A stretch of DNA of 64,000 nucleotides, taken from the NCBI GenBank assembly GCA_963575645.1, contig OY754466.1, positions 15,726,001 to 15,790,000 on the forward strand, given 5' to 3'. The stretch's first letter is position 1, and each line of letters begins with the position of its first letter. Of this stretch, positions 46,611 to 57,067 are shown one piece after another. The notes below the pieces were generated by a model that made no database searches, had not been told where the DNA came from, and saw only the letters and a program-made list of their open reading frames with translations. The position numbers and the translations under genes were made by a program. The stretch is from Xanthostigma xanthostigma (taxonomy: Eukaryota > Arthropoda > Insecta > Raphidioptera > Raphidiidae).

Positions 46611-47269
46611 ATTAATCATGTTCTACCAAGAGCCGAGTGAAAAATCAATGCAAAAAATTTGTTTAGTGACACCCAATGTTGGGTTTGTTCCAAGCACCCA
46701 AAGAACGGTAACAGAACCGCCACCGTCTTGCGCAGTAGCTAAAAAAATTATTTAGATCTATTTTTGTCCTACTGCGCATGACAGTCTTGCACAGTAACAA
46801 TACTGTGACGGTTACCATTCTCTATTGTATTTTGTTATTGAAGAAAATGCACACTAAATGTTTTAGAAAGACCATTAAGGAAATTTTAATTGGAAAGTGC
46901 TACTACACTTACAATGGTTTTTTAAATGACGAAAATTTTGCATAATAGTAGGTACTTTACAATACCAAACTAGTTTTAAAGTTTATTATTTTTTAGCTCT
47001 TTTATTTATGTTTTAGTATTTTAATCTATATAATTTTATATTATTATTAGTTGTATTTCTTACAACTAATATTTAATTTTTAATTGTATATAACATTCAC
47101 AACTATTGTATTCTCCGGACTTACCCTATGTCGGTATAGAATTATAGAATAGAATAGAATAAACATTTATTACTGAGCCGATTTGGGATACAATACGTCG
47201 CATCGACAAATTGAAAATAAATAAATTATTATTATTGTTATATATTAGAAATCGTGTCCATCGATACAA
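46611..47269. other. Gene-free stretch with a decayed hairpin family
   Basis: 46675-46815 resembles the hairpin at 10921-11041 (agcacccaaagaacgg, gcgcagtagctaaa). The rest is plain AT-rich sequence. Confidence 0.4.
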
Positions 47270-47423
47270 TTATTAATAAGAATCGCAGGATTGTGGACAA
47301 AAAGTTCTTTATTCAATGTACGACGTTTCGTCTATAAATTTTGAAAAAGTCTAAATTTATAGACGAACGTCGTACATTGAATAAAGAACTTTTTGTCCAC
47401 AATCCTGCGATTCTTATTAATAA
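47270..47423. mobile_element. Fold-back element, degenerate hammerhead dyad
   Basis: Arms of about 72 bp (attaataagaatcgcaggat...attcaatgtacgacgtttcg) and inverse with an 8-nt loop. Both arms hold stem II-like tatagacgaa followed by acgtc. The first box survives only as ttgaaaa, so no active hammerhead remains. Confidence 0.6.
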
Positions 47424-47920
47424 TTATTATTGTTATTTTATAACATCTTTTAAGAAATTATCTAACTATAATAATTGTAACACAAGTCTATCAACATTCT
47501 TTTTGTAATATATATAATGTATATAGGATGTACCTACATCAATATTTTAGTTTATATAAATATTAAATTATATTCTACATATTTTAAAATATATTATGAT
47601 TGTAAAATTGGTCATTACCTAATTAAATATAAATTATTTTTAAAATATCTGAGTTTTCTTTCAAAGCCATAACAATAAACATTAAAAAATTAAACAAAAT
47701 ATTTACTGGTATTATTCTGAGAAAAATGCAGTACCAAACTACACCTGATTGGTATTTTATTATCTTATCACTTGAAACTCAATACATCAGAACATCTTTG
47801 TGCATTGTTTGTTTGGCTCGGATGCTCTCACTTGTCATGAAAAAGTTAAAATACCACCAGTGGAACTTAATTGTTTTCATACACAACATTGAAACAATAA
47901 TGACAACATAGTTGTCTATA
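47424..47920. other. Gene-free AT-rich stretch
   Basis: No supported feature. Confidence 0.35.
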
Positions 47921-48094
47921 AAAAATTGGTTGTCTGTAAAGTCGGTTTACGGACTATAGTTTTCCGTAATAACGTATTCCGCTCGAATATCATATTATTT
48001 AATAATACATTACTGCGCTCTCGCTTGCACGCACAGGGTCAGGCGGAACGTTACACTTTTTCGTGCGTGCAGCTGGTGTTTCATGAATTTATAA
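47921..48094 (+). repeat. Module M repeat, copy 6 (truncated)
   Basis: Starts normally (aaaaattggttgtctgtaaa) but ends at gaatttataa without the usual gacgttatcacgtc end. Confidence 0.65.
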
Positions 48095-48166
48095 TCTTCG
48101 AAACTACACATCCGATTTCATAATTTTTTTTTCACCATTATTTCAGGATGGATACATGCTATATAT

Positions 48167-48518
48167 CAGAGCTGCCCAACCTAGTAGGTGCAATCTACTT
48201 TTTTTTTTAAATAGTGTCATCACGATCTACCAATATGCGGGAAAAAAATAAAAATCGCTTTTATAACGTTGCAAATATAGAAAGTTTATTAAACATTTAA
48301 GTGGGAACAAAAATTAGACAATATCGAGTATAGTCATATAAAAAAATAAAGAATCAAAATTAGGAATATAGTGAAGTAATTTTAATGAGATCACTGACAC
48401 TGTTCAATTTGAATAAAAATTTCACTATACTTCAATTTAGTTTGAAAATTGAATTTTTGGACTTAAAATTACGCCGCGATCGACCGGTAGATCGCGATCG
48501 ACTGGTTGGGCACCCCTG
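48167..48518. mobile_element. hAT-like MITE with perfect 8-bp target duplication
   Basis: 352 bp with ends cagagctgcccaacc and ggttgggcacccctg, flanked by ctatatat at 48159-48166 and 48519-48526. This CAG...TGCCCAACC end is typical of hAT MITEs. It lies upstream of the RING-containing SINA-like gene. Confidence 0.85.
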
Positions 48519-48689
48519 CTATATATTATCGCGTTTAAATAGAAGCGCTTTTCGTAGAGACCAATTTTGCAACGAAAGTCGACGAAAAAACGGCGACAAT
48601 CTACAAATTCGGGCCGAACCGGACGAGTAGTAGTTTAAAAAAAAAAAAAAAAAAACAATATAGGTACCTAATTATAATAGTAAATTATG

Positions 48690-48826
48690 TACCGTAGAAT
48701 AAGTGCTATACTTTTTCAATTTTAATTATTTATTTAATACCTATATAGGATAATTTCACAATTTTTTTTCAATTTTCATTATACGGTGGAAAACTTGCGG
48801 GATGTGCACTTTTGGTTTTGCCAACT
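48690..48826. mobile_element. Family C end abutting a splice acceptor
   Basis: Gtggaaaacttgcgggatgt through ggttttgccaacta is the reverse complement of the conserved end of the Family C elements at 6783 and 56203. Sequence further upstream (cacaattttttttcaatttt) also resembles their A-rich core. The end lies about 16 bp before the AG acceptor of the next gene, so it supplies the branch-point region of the presumed 5' UTR intron. Confidence 0.6.
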
Positions 48827-48845
48827 ATTTTTTGATTTTCAGAAA

Positions 48846-49583
48846 ATGGACGCCATCATCGCCAAAGAAATCGAGTGTCCTGTGTGCAATGATTATATGA
48901 CGTCACCAATCTATCTGTGCCAAAGAGGACACAATATTTGCAAAGATTGCAAGCCAAAGATGTCAAATAAATGTGGACTGTGCAATGGATATCTAACTAA
49001 CACCAGGAATTTATCTTTGGAAAGCATTGGGGAAAACTGGAGCGGAGCATCATGTTGCTATGATCGCTGTCAAAGAGTGGGTAAAATAGCAAATATTAAG
49101 GCACATGTACCTTACTGTGAAAAAGGAATTTACGGATGCGTCGTTTGTGATCAGAAAAACTACTTAGACAACTTGCTATCACACGTTTCCGAAAAGCATA
49201 GTAATATGAAACTAATCAGCGGAGAACCTTCTACAATGTCTGCAACTGCTGATGATTTTATAATGTTTGTCGATGTTTCTGGGAAACCTTTTATTTTTTA
49301 TCAATCTACCCAGTCAGATATGCGAACAAAAGAATTTACGGTACAAACTTATGACAATGATCAAAAATACAAATTCACATTGCATATACCTCCTCCGTCG
49401 GATATCGATGCCAGCGACATAGAGGCAACTGAAATTTGTAGCCTTTACACCCAAGAGCACGATGAAATAATCGCTGACGGAAATTCAGTGAGCATTTCCT
49501 GCCGTAAATTTAAGAAATTTTCCGATCCGGATGACAAGGTTATATACCGACTTACCATTGAACAAGTACCAGCAATTATATGA
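48846..49583 (+). CDS. SINA/SIAH-like RING E3 ubiquitin ligase
   Basis: 245 residues from the chosen start. C3HC4 RING: C11, C14, C25, H29, C32, C35, C43, C46 (CPVC...CQRGHNICKDC...CGLC). SIAH-type zinc fingers follow: the first with C70/C71, C75, H87, C91, the second with C98, C101, H113, H118. A C-terminal SINA-like domain (about 140-245) has FVDVSGKPFIF, EFTVQT, KYKFTLH, DGNSVSI and RLTIEQV. SIAH proteins are about 280 residues and ubiquitinate bound substrates in the cytoplasm and nucleus; here the C-terminal domain is shorter. The frame is open upstream to 48786, but those 20 codons are transposon sequence plus a splice acceptor (gattttcag at 48834-48842), so ATG 48846 (AAAATGG) is preferred. 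Confidence 0.85.
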   Translation: MDAIIAKEIECPVCNDYMTSPIYLCQRGHNICKDCKPKMSNKCGLCNGYLTNTRNLSLESIGENWSGASCCYDRCQRVGKIANIKAHVPYCEKGIYGCVVCDQKNYLDNLLSHVSEKHSNMKLISGEPSTMSATADDFIMFVDVSGKPFIFYQSTQSDMRTKEFTVQTYDNDQKYKFTLHIPPPSDIDASDIEATEICSLYTQEHDEIIADGNSVSISCRKFKKFSDPDDKVIYRLTIEQVPAII

Positions 49584-50577
49584 GTAGGCGACTTTGAAAC
49601 TGTAAAATCCAGGCTATGTTTCAATTTTTGTACAAGATAAACGTCATAGGCACCTAGTGTAACAGCTCAAAAAACCGCTTATTTCAAACATTTTATTTTT
49701 AAACTAACTATATTTTTATGATATTTAAATGAATTAGGCCTTATAGAACATCTTTTAAAGTTCTTACAAAAATTCAAAAATTGAATAAATTGGTCGATAA
49801 TTTTGTTAATTGAAGAGTTCTAAGCTGACGTTAATTAAAGATTTGAACAAGGAAAATAGTTCATAATATATAATAATCAGATTATACGTCAACCTTTATA
49901 TGTAAGTATTTAGCAGTAAAATTTGATAAAAAAGATAAATCATATCTCAATCTTATCTGTTATTATCTGTTTTTTTTTTTTTTTATTTAAAACGCTTGAT
50001 TATGGAAACTAACTAATAATAAGATAGATAATCAATGCTACGTATAGTATAATAAAATAAATCAATCAAACATTTATGAATTTTCCATAACAAAGAAATT
50101 TTTTATAGAACAAGTGACAAAAAAATAAATCGTGATTCCTATGGTTAATTTGTGGACTAAAGACATTGAAAACTAAAAAGGTAACATATAATATAATGAT
50201 TTTTTTTACAAAAACATTGGCCTTTACCCGTTGCTTTGTTCCTGTGTCTTTGTAATATGTATAGTTTGCACGTTATTAATCCGTTTCTTCCAAAAAAAGC
50301 TGCTGAACCGATCTAAGTAAAATTTTTGTTAGAACACTCTAAAAGTACGCCCTATTAAATATAAAAAATCATCAAAAATTGGTTCACTCGAAAAGTTATG
50401 GCTGCAGAGCAAACATATATAAATAGTATTATATATATATGTAGTATATATTTTGTTTGTTATCTATTAGAAATAATAATCAGCTGTTCAAAATTATCAA
50501 ATTTTGAAACTTGAGACAACCCTATTAATCTTACTTATTCATGGAGAGAAAAATATAAATGGATGTTTTCGTTTTTT
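49584..50577. other. Intergenic region between SINA-like genes
   Basis: AATAAA at 49784-49789 is a candidate polyadenylation signal for the upstream gene. 49786-49850 belongs to the ttggtcgataatttt repeat family. No gene. Confidence 0.45.
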
Positions 50578-50582
50578 AGAAA

Positions 50583-51053
50583 ATGGCCGACATCAACAGC
50601 AAATGCGCCATTTGCAATTGGGAAGGCCAGTTGTCGCAAATGTTACCACACGCTTATGAAGAAAATCATGTGATCTTTTCGAGCGGACAACATTCCTCAG
50701 TTTCTGTATGTGATGACGCCACAGTGCTTGTCGATGTTTCTGGACAACCTTTTATTTATCGTCAATCCTTCGATACAGAAAATAAGTCAATGGAGTTTAC
50801 AGTCCAAACTTTTGAAATCGATAAAAAATACAAATTCAAACTTGAATTGCGCCCTCCATCCGAAGACCATGTTAGACGTTTTGAGGGAACTGCTTTTTGC
50901 AGACCTTACAGTCGAACGCACAATGAAATAACTTCTGATGGAGATTCAGTAAGCGTTCCAATACTTAAATTTACTAAATTTTCTGGTGCTAATAATAATA
51001 TTACATGTAAACTTACAATAGAAGAAGTAATTATGACAATCTTCAACTCGTAA
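50583..51053 (+). CDS. SINA/SIAH-like protein lacking the RING
   Basis: 156 residues. It retains only the second SIAH-type zinc finger at its N-terminus (C8, C11, H23, H29 in CAICNWEG...LPHAYEENH), then the C-terminal domain from about residue 48 (VDVSGQPFIYRQS, MEFTVQT, KKYKFKLEL, GDSVSVPILKF, KLTIEEV). No RING, so no direct ligase activity is expected. The start follows cgttttttag (AG at 50578-50579), then AAAATGG, at the same spacing as in the two paralogues. It lies 1.0 kb downstream of the RING-containing gene on the same strand. Tandem duplication with loss of 5' domains is the simplest origin. Confidence 0.78.
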   Translation: MADINSKCAICNWEGQLSQMLPHAYEENHVIFSSGQHSSVSVCDDATVLVDVSGQPFIYRQSFDTENKSMEFTVQTFEIDKKYKFKLELRPPSEDHVRRFEGTAFCRPYSRTHNEITSDGDSVSVPILKFTKFSGANNNITCKLTIEEVIMTIFNS

Positions 51054-51912
51054 ATTGCGTTGAACTACACTGAATTAAAAATTAATTTTTGATCACATAA
51101 AGACAGATTTATAATACGGTATTAATTCCTAATAATAAGCTGTAGTTACTTTCATTACTGTGATCCAACTTTTAGATATTATTAAAAGACTGATTTACTT
51201 TTTAATATTACTAGTTTCAAAGACACAAAAACTTTTCCGACCAATTATTGAAAAGTTACATTTATAACACGTTATATATAGGTACAACATATCTTCGCTC
51301 ATTGACGCCATTTTCTAGTCTGTAAGATTATCAAACTCTGCCATAGAATAGGCATGATGACAGTATAAAAGAATCAAAGAATAAATGGTTTCAGAGAACA
51401 ATCTATATGTTGAAAGTGTTAATATGTAAACATTGAGATTAATAAGATTTTTAATAAAATAAAAGTATAAAATGTTGCAATCGGCCATGTTGACTAAAAC
51501 ACCGAATGACGTCACGTCTATGTAAATCAAAGAGAATATAAACCACTTCAAGTAAATAATCACCGTGTCGCTTAACTTTTTGTTGTGGTCATTCCCGTCT
51601 GCATCATTTAATTAGTTGATTTATTGTTTATTCGCGGTTTTGTGATATTTTATAACACTTATGTCTTAGGTTATTTTAGAGGTTAGTTAACTCGCAGCTA
51701 AAGAAAGCCAACTATTTTACAAGCTTTTATTTAGTTTCACCTGCCCCGGTGTCTGTCTGTCTGTCTGAAATCAAATCTTGCAAGTTAATTTTGATCCACT
51801 TCCCGGTTTCCAATGGAATTTTAATTTTGCATACGTGTGTAGTTCCGATGACAATACAATATTATAATAACTAACTTACCGGTCCGGCTTTCGTACTAAA
51901 GCACACTAAAAA
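51054..51912. other. Region downstream of the SINA-like cluster
   Basis: 51480-51520 combines cggccatgttg with tgacgtcacg, a pairing also present at 54010-54040 and, in variant form, in every satellite monomer. No gene recognised. Confidence 0.4.
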
Positions 51913-52160
51913 CATTTTTTAATAACAAGCTTTTATTAGTTAAAAAGAACGAAACATTTAAAAGTAATTTTATTCCGATTAGAAATAATCCGTTTTATGC
52001 GTACTTATCACAGTCTCAAGTTCTCAAATAAAAGCGATTTTATTTGAAAACTTGAGACTGTGGTAAGTACGCATAAAACGGCTTATTTCTAATCGGAATA
52101 AAATTACTTTTAATTAAATGTTTTGTTCTCTTTAACTAATAAAAGCTTGTTATTAAAATG
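51913..52160. mobile_element. Long near-perfect hairpin element
   Basis: Arms of about 122 bp (cattttttaataacaagctt...tctcaaataaaa and inverse) separated by a loop of about 3 nt. It contains gtaattttattccgattaga and acgcataaaacgg on both arms. Non-coding; a transcript would form a long dsRNA hairpin. Confidence 0.75.
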
Positions 52161-53056
52161 TGTTTTTTTCGTTTAATTATTTTACTACTAAGAAGTACCT
52201 ACTTTAATAAAAATATTTAATATGAATCATATCATTAAGTAAATTTACATACCTTTTTATTAAATACCTCTGCATCACTGCACTACACCCATAAATACAA
52301 CATCTAATGTCAGTTGTGACTTAGATGTGACGTCACAGGCGGATGCCATGATTTCCTAAAGCGTTTTCGCACGTATTTCAAAATAGAAAGATAAAAATGC
52401 AATAATTTGCGTTAAAATTTGATTTATTGCTGAATTAATGTTTTTTTTTTTCGGAAATAGTATAGACGGGTACCTACATTATAGAACGGGATTACAAAAT
52501 CTGTCATCATGCCTATTGTATTATATTGTTACCAATAATGGCGCTATTCGATTAACATTTACAGCGCTATTAAATTTCTGTCTCACTTTAACTTACGTAA
52601 TGTTACATTTATCAAGACGTCGATGACCTCAGTTGTTTAGCATCTATAATCTAAACTCTCTCTCTCTCCTAAATTTATTATAAAGTGACAACAAATTAAC
52701 AGCACTGTAAATTCTTGAGTGTTAAATATTCGCTGTGCCTCGTTTCAAATATACTATTACATAACCTATTATTATTACTTTTTATATATATATATATATA
52801 TTTATATTACTTTTTTGTTTTTATATAATATTTAAAAATATTTGTATTAATATTCCAAACTTAAATAAAAAATTTGTTCATGGATTTCCAGCATTTTTAC
52901 TTTAATCCTGTTACACCAACTCTAACTGCTGTTTCAAAAGAACTGATTTCTAAAGACAATATATGCTACTAAAGAACCGTTATTAAAAAGTTGTTACTAA
53001 AAGTTATTTAAGATATTATAAAAAACGTTTATTAAAATTTGTTACTAAAAAACCAG
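52161..53056. other. Gene-free stretch with (TA)n
   Basis: A short (TA)n microsatellite lies near 52786-52802, and tgtgacgtcacagg at about 52326. Nothing coding. Confidence 0.4.
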
Positions 53057-53762
53057 GTAATTATACACTTTCACGGTCACCTGGTATTTTGGCTCTAGAA
53101 AATCGAAAAATAGATGGATTTCAATGATCTCGGTCTCAAAAAGTTCCATTTTACGGCGGATTTATGAAAAAAATTAGTTCACCCCGGAATTACAATTCGC
53201 ATACCCGTTTATCGTTCACCCCGGAATTGTTTTTTTAAAAACTCCACATTTGCCCCTTCCCGTTTCACTACGAGACAATTCGCATACCCCTTTATCGTTC
53301 ACCCCGGAATTACAATTCGCATACCCCTTTATCGTTCATCCCGGAATTACAATTCGCATACCCGTTTATCGTTCACCCCGGAATTGTTTTTTTAAAAACT
53401 CCACATTTGCCCCTTCCCGTTTCACTGCGAGACAATTCGCATACCCCTTTATCGTTCACTCCGGAATTACAATTCGCATACCCGTTTATCGTTCACCCCG
53501 AAATTACAATTCGCATACCCGTTTATCGTTCACCCCGGAATTGACGTCAGAAACAGTTATAAAGAATTATATGTAGAAAGTCAATTTTTTTTGCATTTAA
53601 AGTCATGAAACTGTGAGAAATATTGATTTTTTCAATTTTCGTATTTTTTTCCATAAATCCGCCATAAAAACGAAGATTTAAAAAAAAAAATCATCGAAAT
53701 CGGATGATTTTTCGATTTTCTAGAGCCAAAAAACCAGGTGACCGCGAAAGTGTATAATAACC
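53057..53762. mobile_element. Fold-back element containing a minisatellite
   Basis: Outer inverted repeats of about 55 bp (ttatacactttcacggtcac ... gctctagaaaatcgaaaaat and inverse ending at 53757-53762). Between them, 53180-53545 is a minisatellite of aattcgcatacccgtttatc, gttcaccccggaatt and ccacatttgccccttcccgt blocks, the inverse of 32600-32890. Confidence 0.8.
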
Positions 53763-54720
53763 AAAAACCAATTAGTCCGAAAAAAATTTGCTAAAAATCG
53801 TTTTTCTTTTTTGCTCCTCGAAATTTTAGAATTGTTCGTATTCCTCTCGGGAGAAGGAATAGGTCATATGCATGTATTTTTTTTATATTTTTAATAGATT
53901 ATTTAGTCAACCATAATACGGAAAAAAATTGATAATCATTTAAAAATGTAATATTATCACAAGAAAAAAAATATGAAATTTCACATTCAAAAATAGACAG
54001 TTCAAACAATCGGCCATGTTGGCGGGCTTATGTGACGTCACAATATATGATGCATGTCAACTTTGATGTCAAATTGTCAATGTTCTAAATGAAGTTTATT
54101 TGTTGTTTTCTCTAAATACTGACGTAATCTTACTGTGAGACGACCCAGTCGTCATGGAAACTGTTATTGATATATACTCTGACGTCACGCTGCGTTTTGA
54201 AAATTCGAAAATAGCGCGTATTTTCTACGTTTCTATTTTATTATTTTTATTTTTTTCAGTGATTAGATTAATAAAATAACCATTACGATATGATCAGCAA
54301 CTAAAATATATTTCAAAATAAAAATTTAAACCAATTTGGAGTCTCATGCATATGACCTATTAAGACTGATTTGGAATGACTTAACCTCTATCACGGAAAT
54401 GCGTCATTTTAGAGATAATCTACTTCGGTTGTCTTTTTCGAACAATCCGAATGTTGGGAGTTAAAAATAAAAAAAAAATATTCTCATTTTTTGGCCTGAA
54501 TTTTTCTATGATCTGATCGCTTACTTTGGCCAACTATGAAATTTACTGTCAGATTTTATGTTGTGTGGTAAAAATTACAATAAATAAAAAACAATAAAAT
54601 AAAAATTCTTCACAAAAGTGTCATTATCATAAAAAAATGACGCATTAATTTCGACCCTCAACTGATAAGGTTAAATAATTCCAAATTAGTCGTAGAGGAA
54701 TACGAGCAATTACCGGTGCC
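53763..54720. mobile_element. Inverted-repeat element, tentative
   Basis: Aattgttcgtattcctct (about 53830) is inverted at about 54695-54712, and aataggtcatatgcatg (about 53861) is inverted at about 54346-54362. The interior is AT-rich with two tgacgtcac sites. Boundaries are uncertain. Confidence 0.45.
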
Positions 54721-54732
54721 CTATATATTAAA

Positions 54733-55080
54733 TTAGCGGTCCTGCCTGGTTTCACCTGGGTGCAAAAGAACGAATGGGGGGAGGGATATGAGAACGCACG
54801 TTCATTTTAGTTTACCGAAATGAATGTTGTGTCCAAATTTCATGATGATCAGAGTTACCGTTCAAAAGTTTTTGTCGAACAAATTTTGAGTTATACATTT
54901 TGCAACAGTTTTCATTGAAGCTCCGCTCCTATTGGTCGTAGCGCGATATTATATAGCCTATAGCCTTCCTCGTTAAATGGTCTATCCAATAAAAATTTTT
55001 TATCAATTCGAACCTGTAGTTCCAGAGATTAGCGCGTTCAACCAAAAAAAAAACTGTTCAGCTTTATGTATTAGTATAGA
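54733..55080 (-). mobile_element. Helitron-like non-autonomous element, intact copy
   Basis: On the minus strand it starts TCTATACTAATACATAAAGC after A and ends ggcaggaccgctaa before T. 348 bp; it serves as the uninterrupted reference for the 624-bp copy at 11149-11772. Confidence 0.78.
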
Positions 55081-55144
55081 TTTATAGGCAAACTTTTTTA
55101 GCATTGTGCAATTTGCATGATGTCGTCATAACTGATCATTTTCA

Positions 55145-55984
55145 CCGAGCGGGGTGGAGTAGCGGTGAGAGCAGTAGAGTCGCATTCGAGAGGTACCGGG
55201 CTCGAATCCCGGCGAATGCAGTTGTGGCTGGACTTTTTCCTGCTGCCTCTCGCCGAGAAACGGTAATTCCTGTACCGGCCATCTTGCTGAGGTTTTCCAT
55301 GGTTTCCCTCAACAATTCCAGATAAATATCGAGATGGTTCCTTATTGAAGGCCATGGCCGATTACCTGCCAAACTCCTATGCTCAAAATTTGCCTACCTT
55401 ATCCTAATTTCCTAAAAATTCCTTCATTCGCACATTGCTATTAATTAAGTTGAAGTTTACAAATTGTAGAAAATAACGGAAAGTAGGAGAAAAAAAATAG
55501 TAATGGTGCGAATGGCGTCTCCTATGACATAAAATCGAGAAACGGACGTCCCTGCAAATACCCCCTGCACCCTTCATCTCAAATCTTTTCCCCTCGCCTA
55601 AAAACGGTTCGCGCTCTCCCGACGCTATTTTTAAAGCTAGACGGTTCTGGTAAACGCCAAATGAAAGACAAAGAATCAGACTACAGATCCTTCAGGCAAA
55701 TTTTTTGAAAAAAAATTCCTGAAAAATCTCACAACCTTTTGAAAAAATAATAAGTTACGTAATATTTCACAGGTAGGCGAAACTGTTTTTCAAAAAATTC
55801 GCCTGAAGGATCTGTAGTCTGATTCTTTGTCTTTCATTTAGCGTTTACCAGAACCCTCTAGCTTTAAAAATAGCGTCGGGAGAGCGCGAACCGTTTTTAG
55901 GCGAGGGGAAAAGATTTGAGATGAAGGGTGCAGGGGGTATTTGCAGGGACGAATACTCTTAAACGCATTATTATTATTATTAAT
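55145..55984 (+). mobile_element. tRNA-derived SINE, copy 2
   Basis: The tRNA-like head has ggtggagtagcggtgagagc and ccgggctcgaatcccgg, the body matches copy 1, and the tail is (ATT)n. Flanked by a perfect 12-bp duplication tgatcattttca (55133-55144 and 55985-55996), a textbook LINE-mobilised insertion. Its 3' part is split by a 401-bp MITE. Confidence 0.9.
55549..55949. mobile_element. MITE nested in the SINE
   Basis: Inverted repeats of about 164 bp (tccctgcaaataccccctgc...gatccttcaggcaaattttt and inverse) around a short centre. SINE copy 1 lacks it at the corresponding place (gaaatagacgttaaacgc). The arms are nearly identical, so the insertion is fairly young. Superfamily not determined. 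Confidence 0.8.
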
Positions 55985-56202
55985 TGATCATTTTCAGATT
56001 TTTTCTTCTATCTGCTATTTGACTATTTCGCCATAACTATACTATTACTAACCCGATTTCAATGAAATTTAGTATACGTATACAGGATGTTTTATATTCG
56101 GTTTCGCTTGTGTTGACATACAAATCAGCTTCTGCTACGCATTAATGACAAAACGGAACCTAATAAAATTCTTCAGTAGATATTTCATAAAAATCTAGAA
56201 TA

Positions 56203-57067
56203 GTTGGCAAAACCAAAAGTGCACATCCCGCAAGTTTTCCACTGTATGATAAAAAAATAACAATTAAAAAATATTTTTAATAAATTTAACAAGATTTAAA
56301 AATTTAAAGAAATAAATAATTAAAAATTGAAAAAATATTTTTTTTTAAGTTTGCAAAAATAAAAAAAATTAAGAACTATACATAATAAGTATAATATATA
56401 ATTAATATCAAGTGGAATAAAATAAAACAAAATAAAAAGAAAAAAAAAAGAAAAAAATCAATGATATCGTAAGGATTCGAACCCAGGACCTTGCCCTTGG
56501 GGATCCAACGGCATAACCATTGCGCCACGGCTGCCTAATACTTGTAGTGGTGTTATCACGGTATACAAGTGTAGCACTTGTTTTATGGATTACACTATAT
56601 TTGCACAGCAATTATATATTGTTTTTAAACTATTAGCTGTCAAAAATAATAAAAAATAAAACTGTTTATAAAAATTAAACTACTGAACACATTTTAGTGA
56701 ATTTAAATAGGGTTCTGGTCTGATAGTAAACAAAGTGAATAAAATATAACCCAAGGCAATCCGACCAAAATTGCGATCTGTAGAGTCGTGACGTACGTAC
56801 ATACGTACGTACGTACGTACATACGTACAGACCAACCGACAACTGCTGTTTGTGATTTTCAATTACAATTTTAATAGTATTTATGAACTCAAATTGATTT
56901 AAAAATGGTTCTATTTTATAGATTAGAATCTCCTCTTTTCAAAAAGCTTCAATTTGAATGGATTTCGTGTGAAATTAACTTAGATATAACTTCTTATATG
57001 AACGAAAGTCAGCTCTGACGCACAAAGCGATAATAAAGCACATACTGCTAGTTTAGCGGTATGTGCA
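56203..57067. mobile_element. Family C element carrying a tRNA-like core, copy 2
   Basis: Same ends as 6783-7556: tagttggcaaaaccaaaagt at the left and the gcggtatgtgc hairpin (57037-57065) at the right, with a shared acgtacgtacatacgtac microsatellite (about 56789-56828). The central tRNA-like sequence differs from that of copy 1. Confidence 0.7.
56466..56540 (-). tRNA. tRNA-like sequence, isotype unclear
   Basis: Minus strand: gccgtggcgcaatggttatg (D arm with A box) and gtcctgggttcgaatcc (B box). The anticodon arm is unclear and the acceptor stem is not cleanly paired. T/A-rich sequence follows on the minus strand. Probably a tRNA-derived module rather than a working gene. Confidence 0.5.

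Noticed and set aside
48786..48845. N-terminal 20 residues of the longest frame of the RING-containing SINA-like gene
   Set aside because: This stretch matches the end of a transposon family and then a polypyrimidine-AG. Both paralogues start at the equivalent downstream ATG.
55098..55372. Frames of 73-85 codons on both strands near 55.1-55.4 kb
   Set aside because: They lie over the tRNA-like head and body of a SINE.
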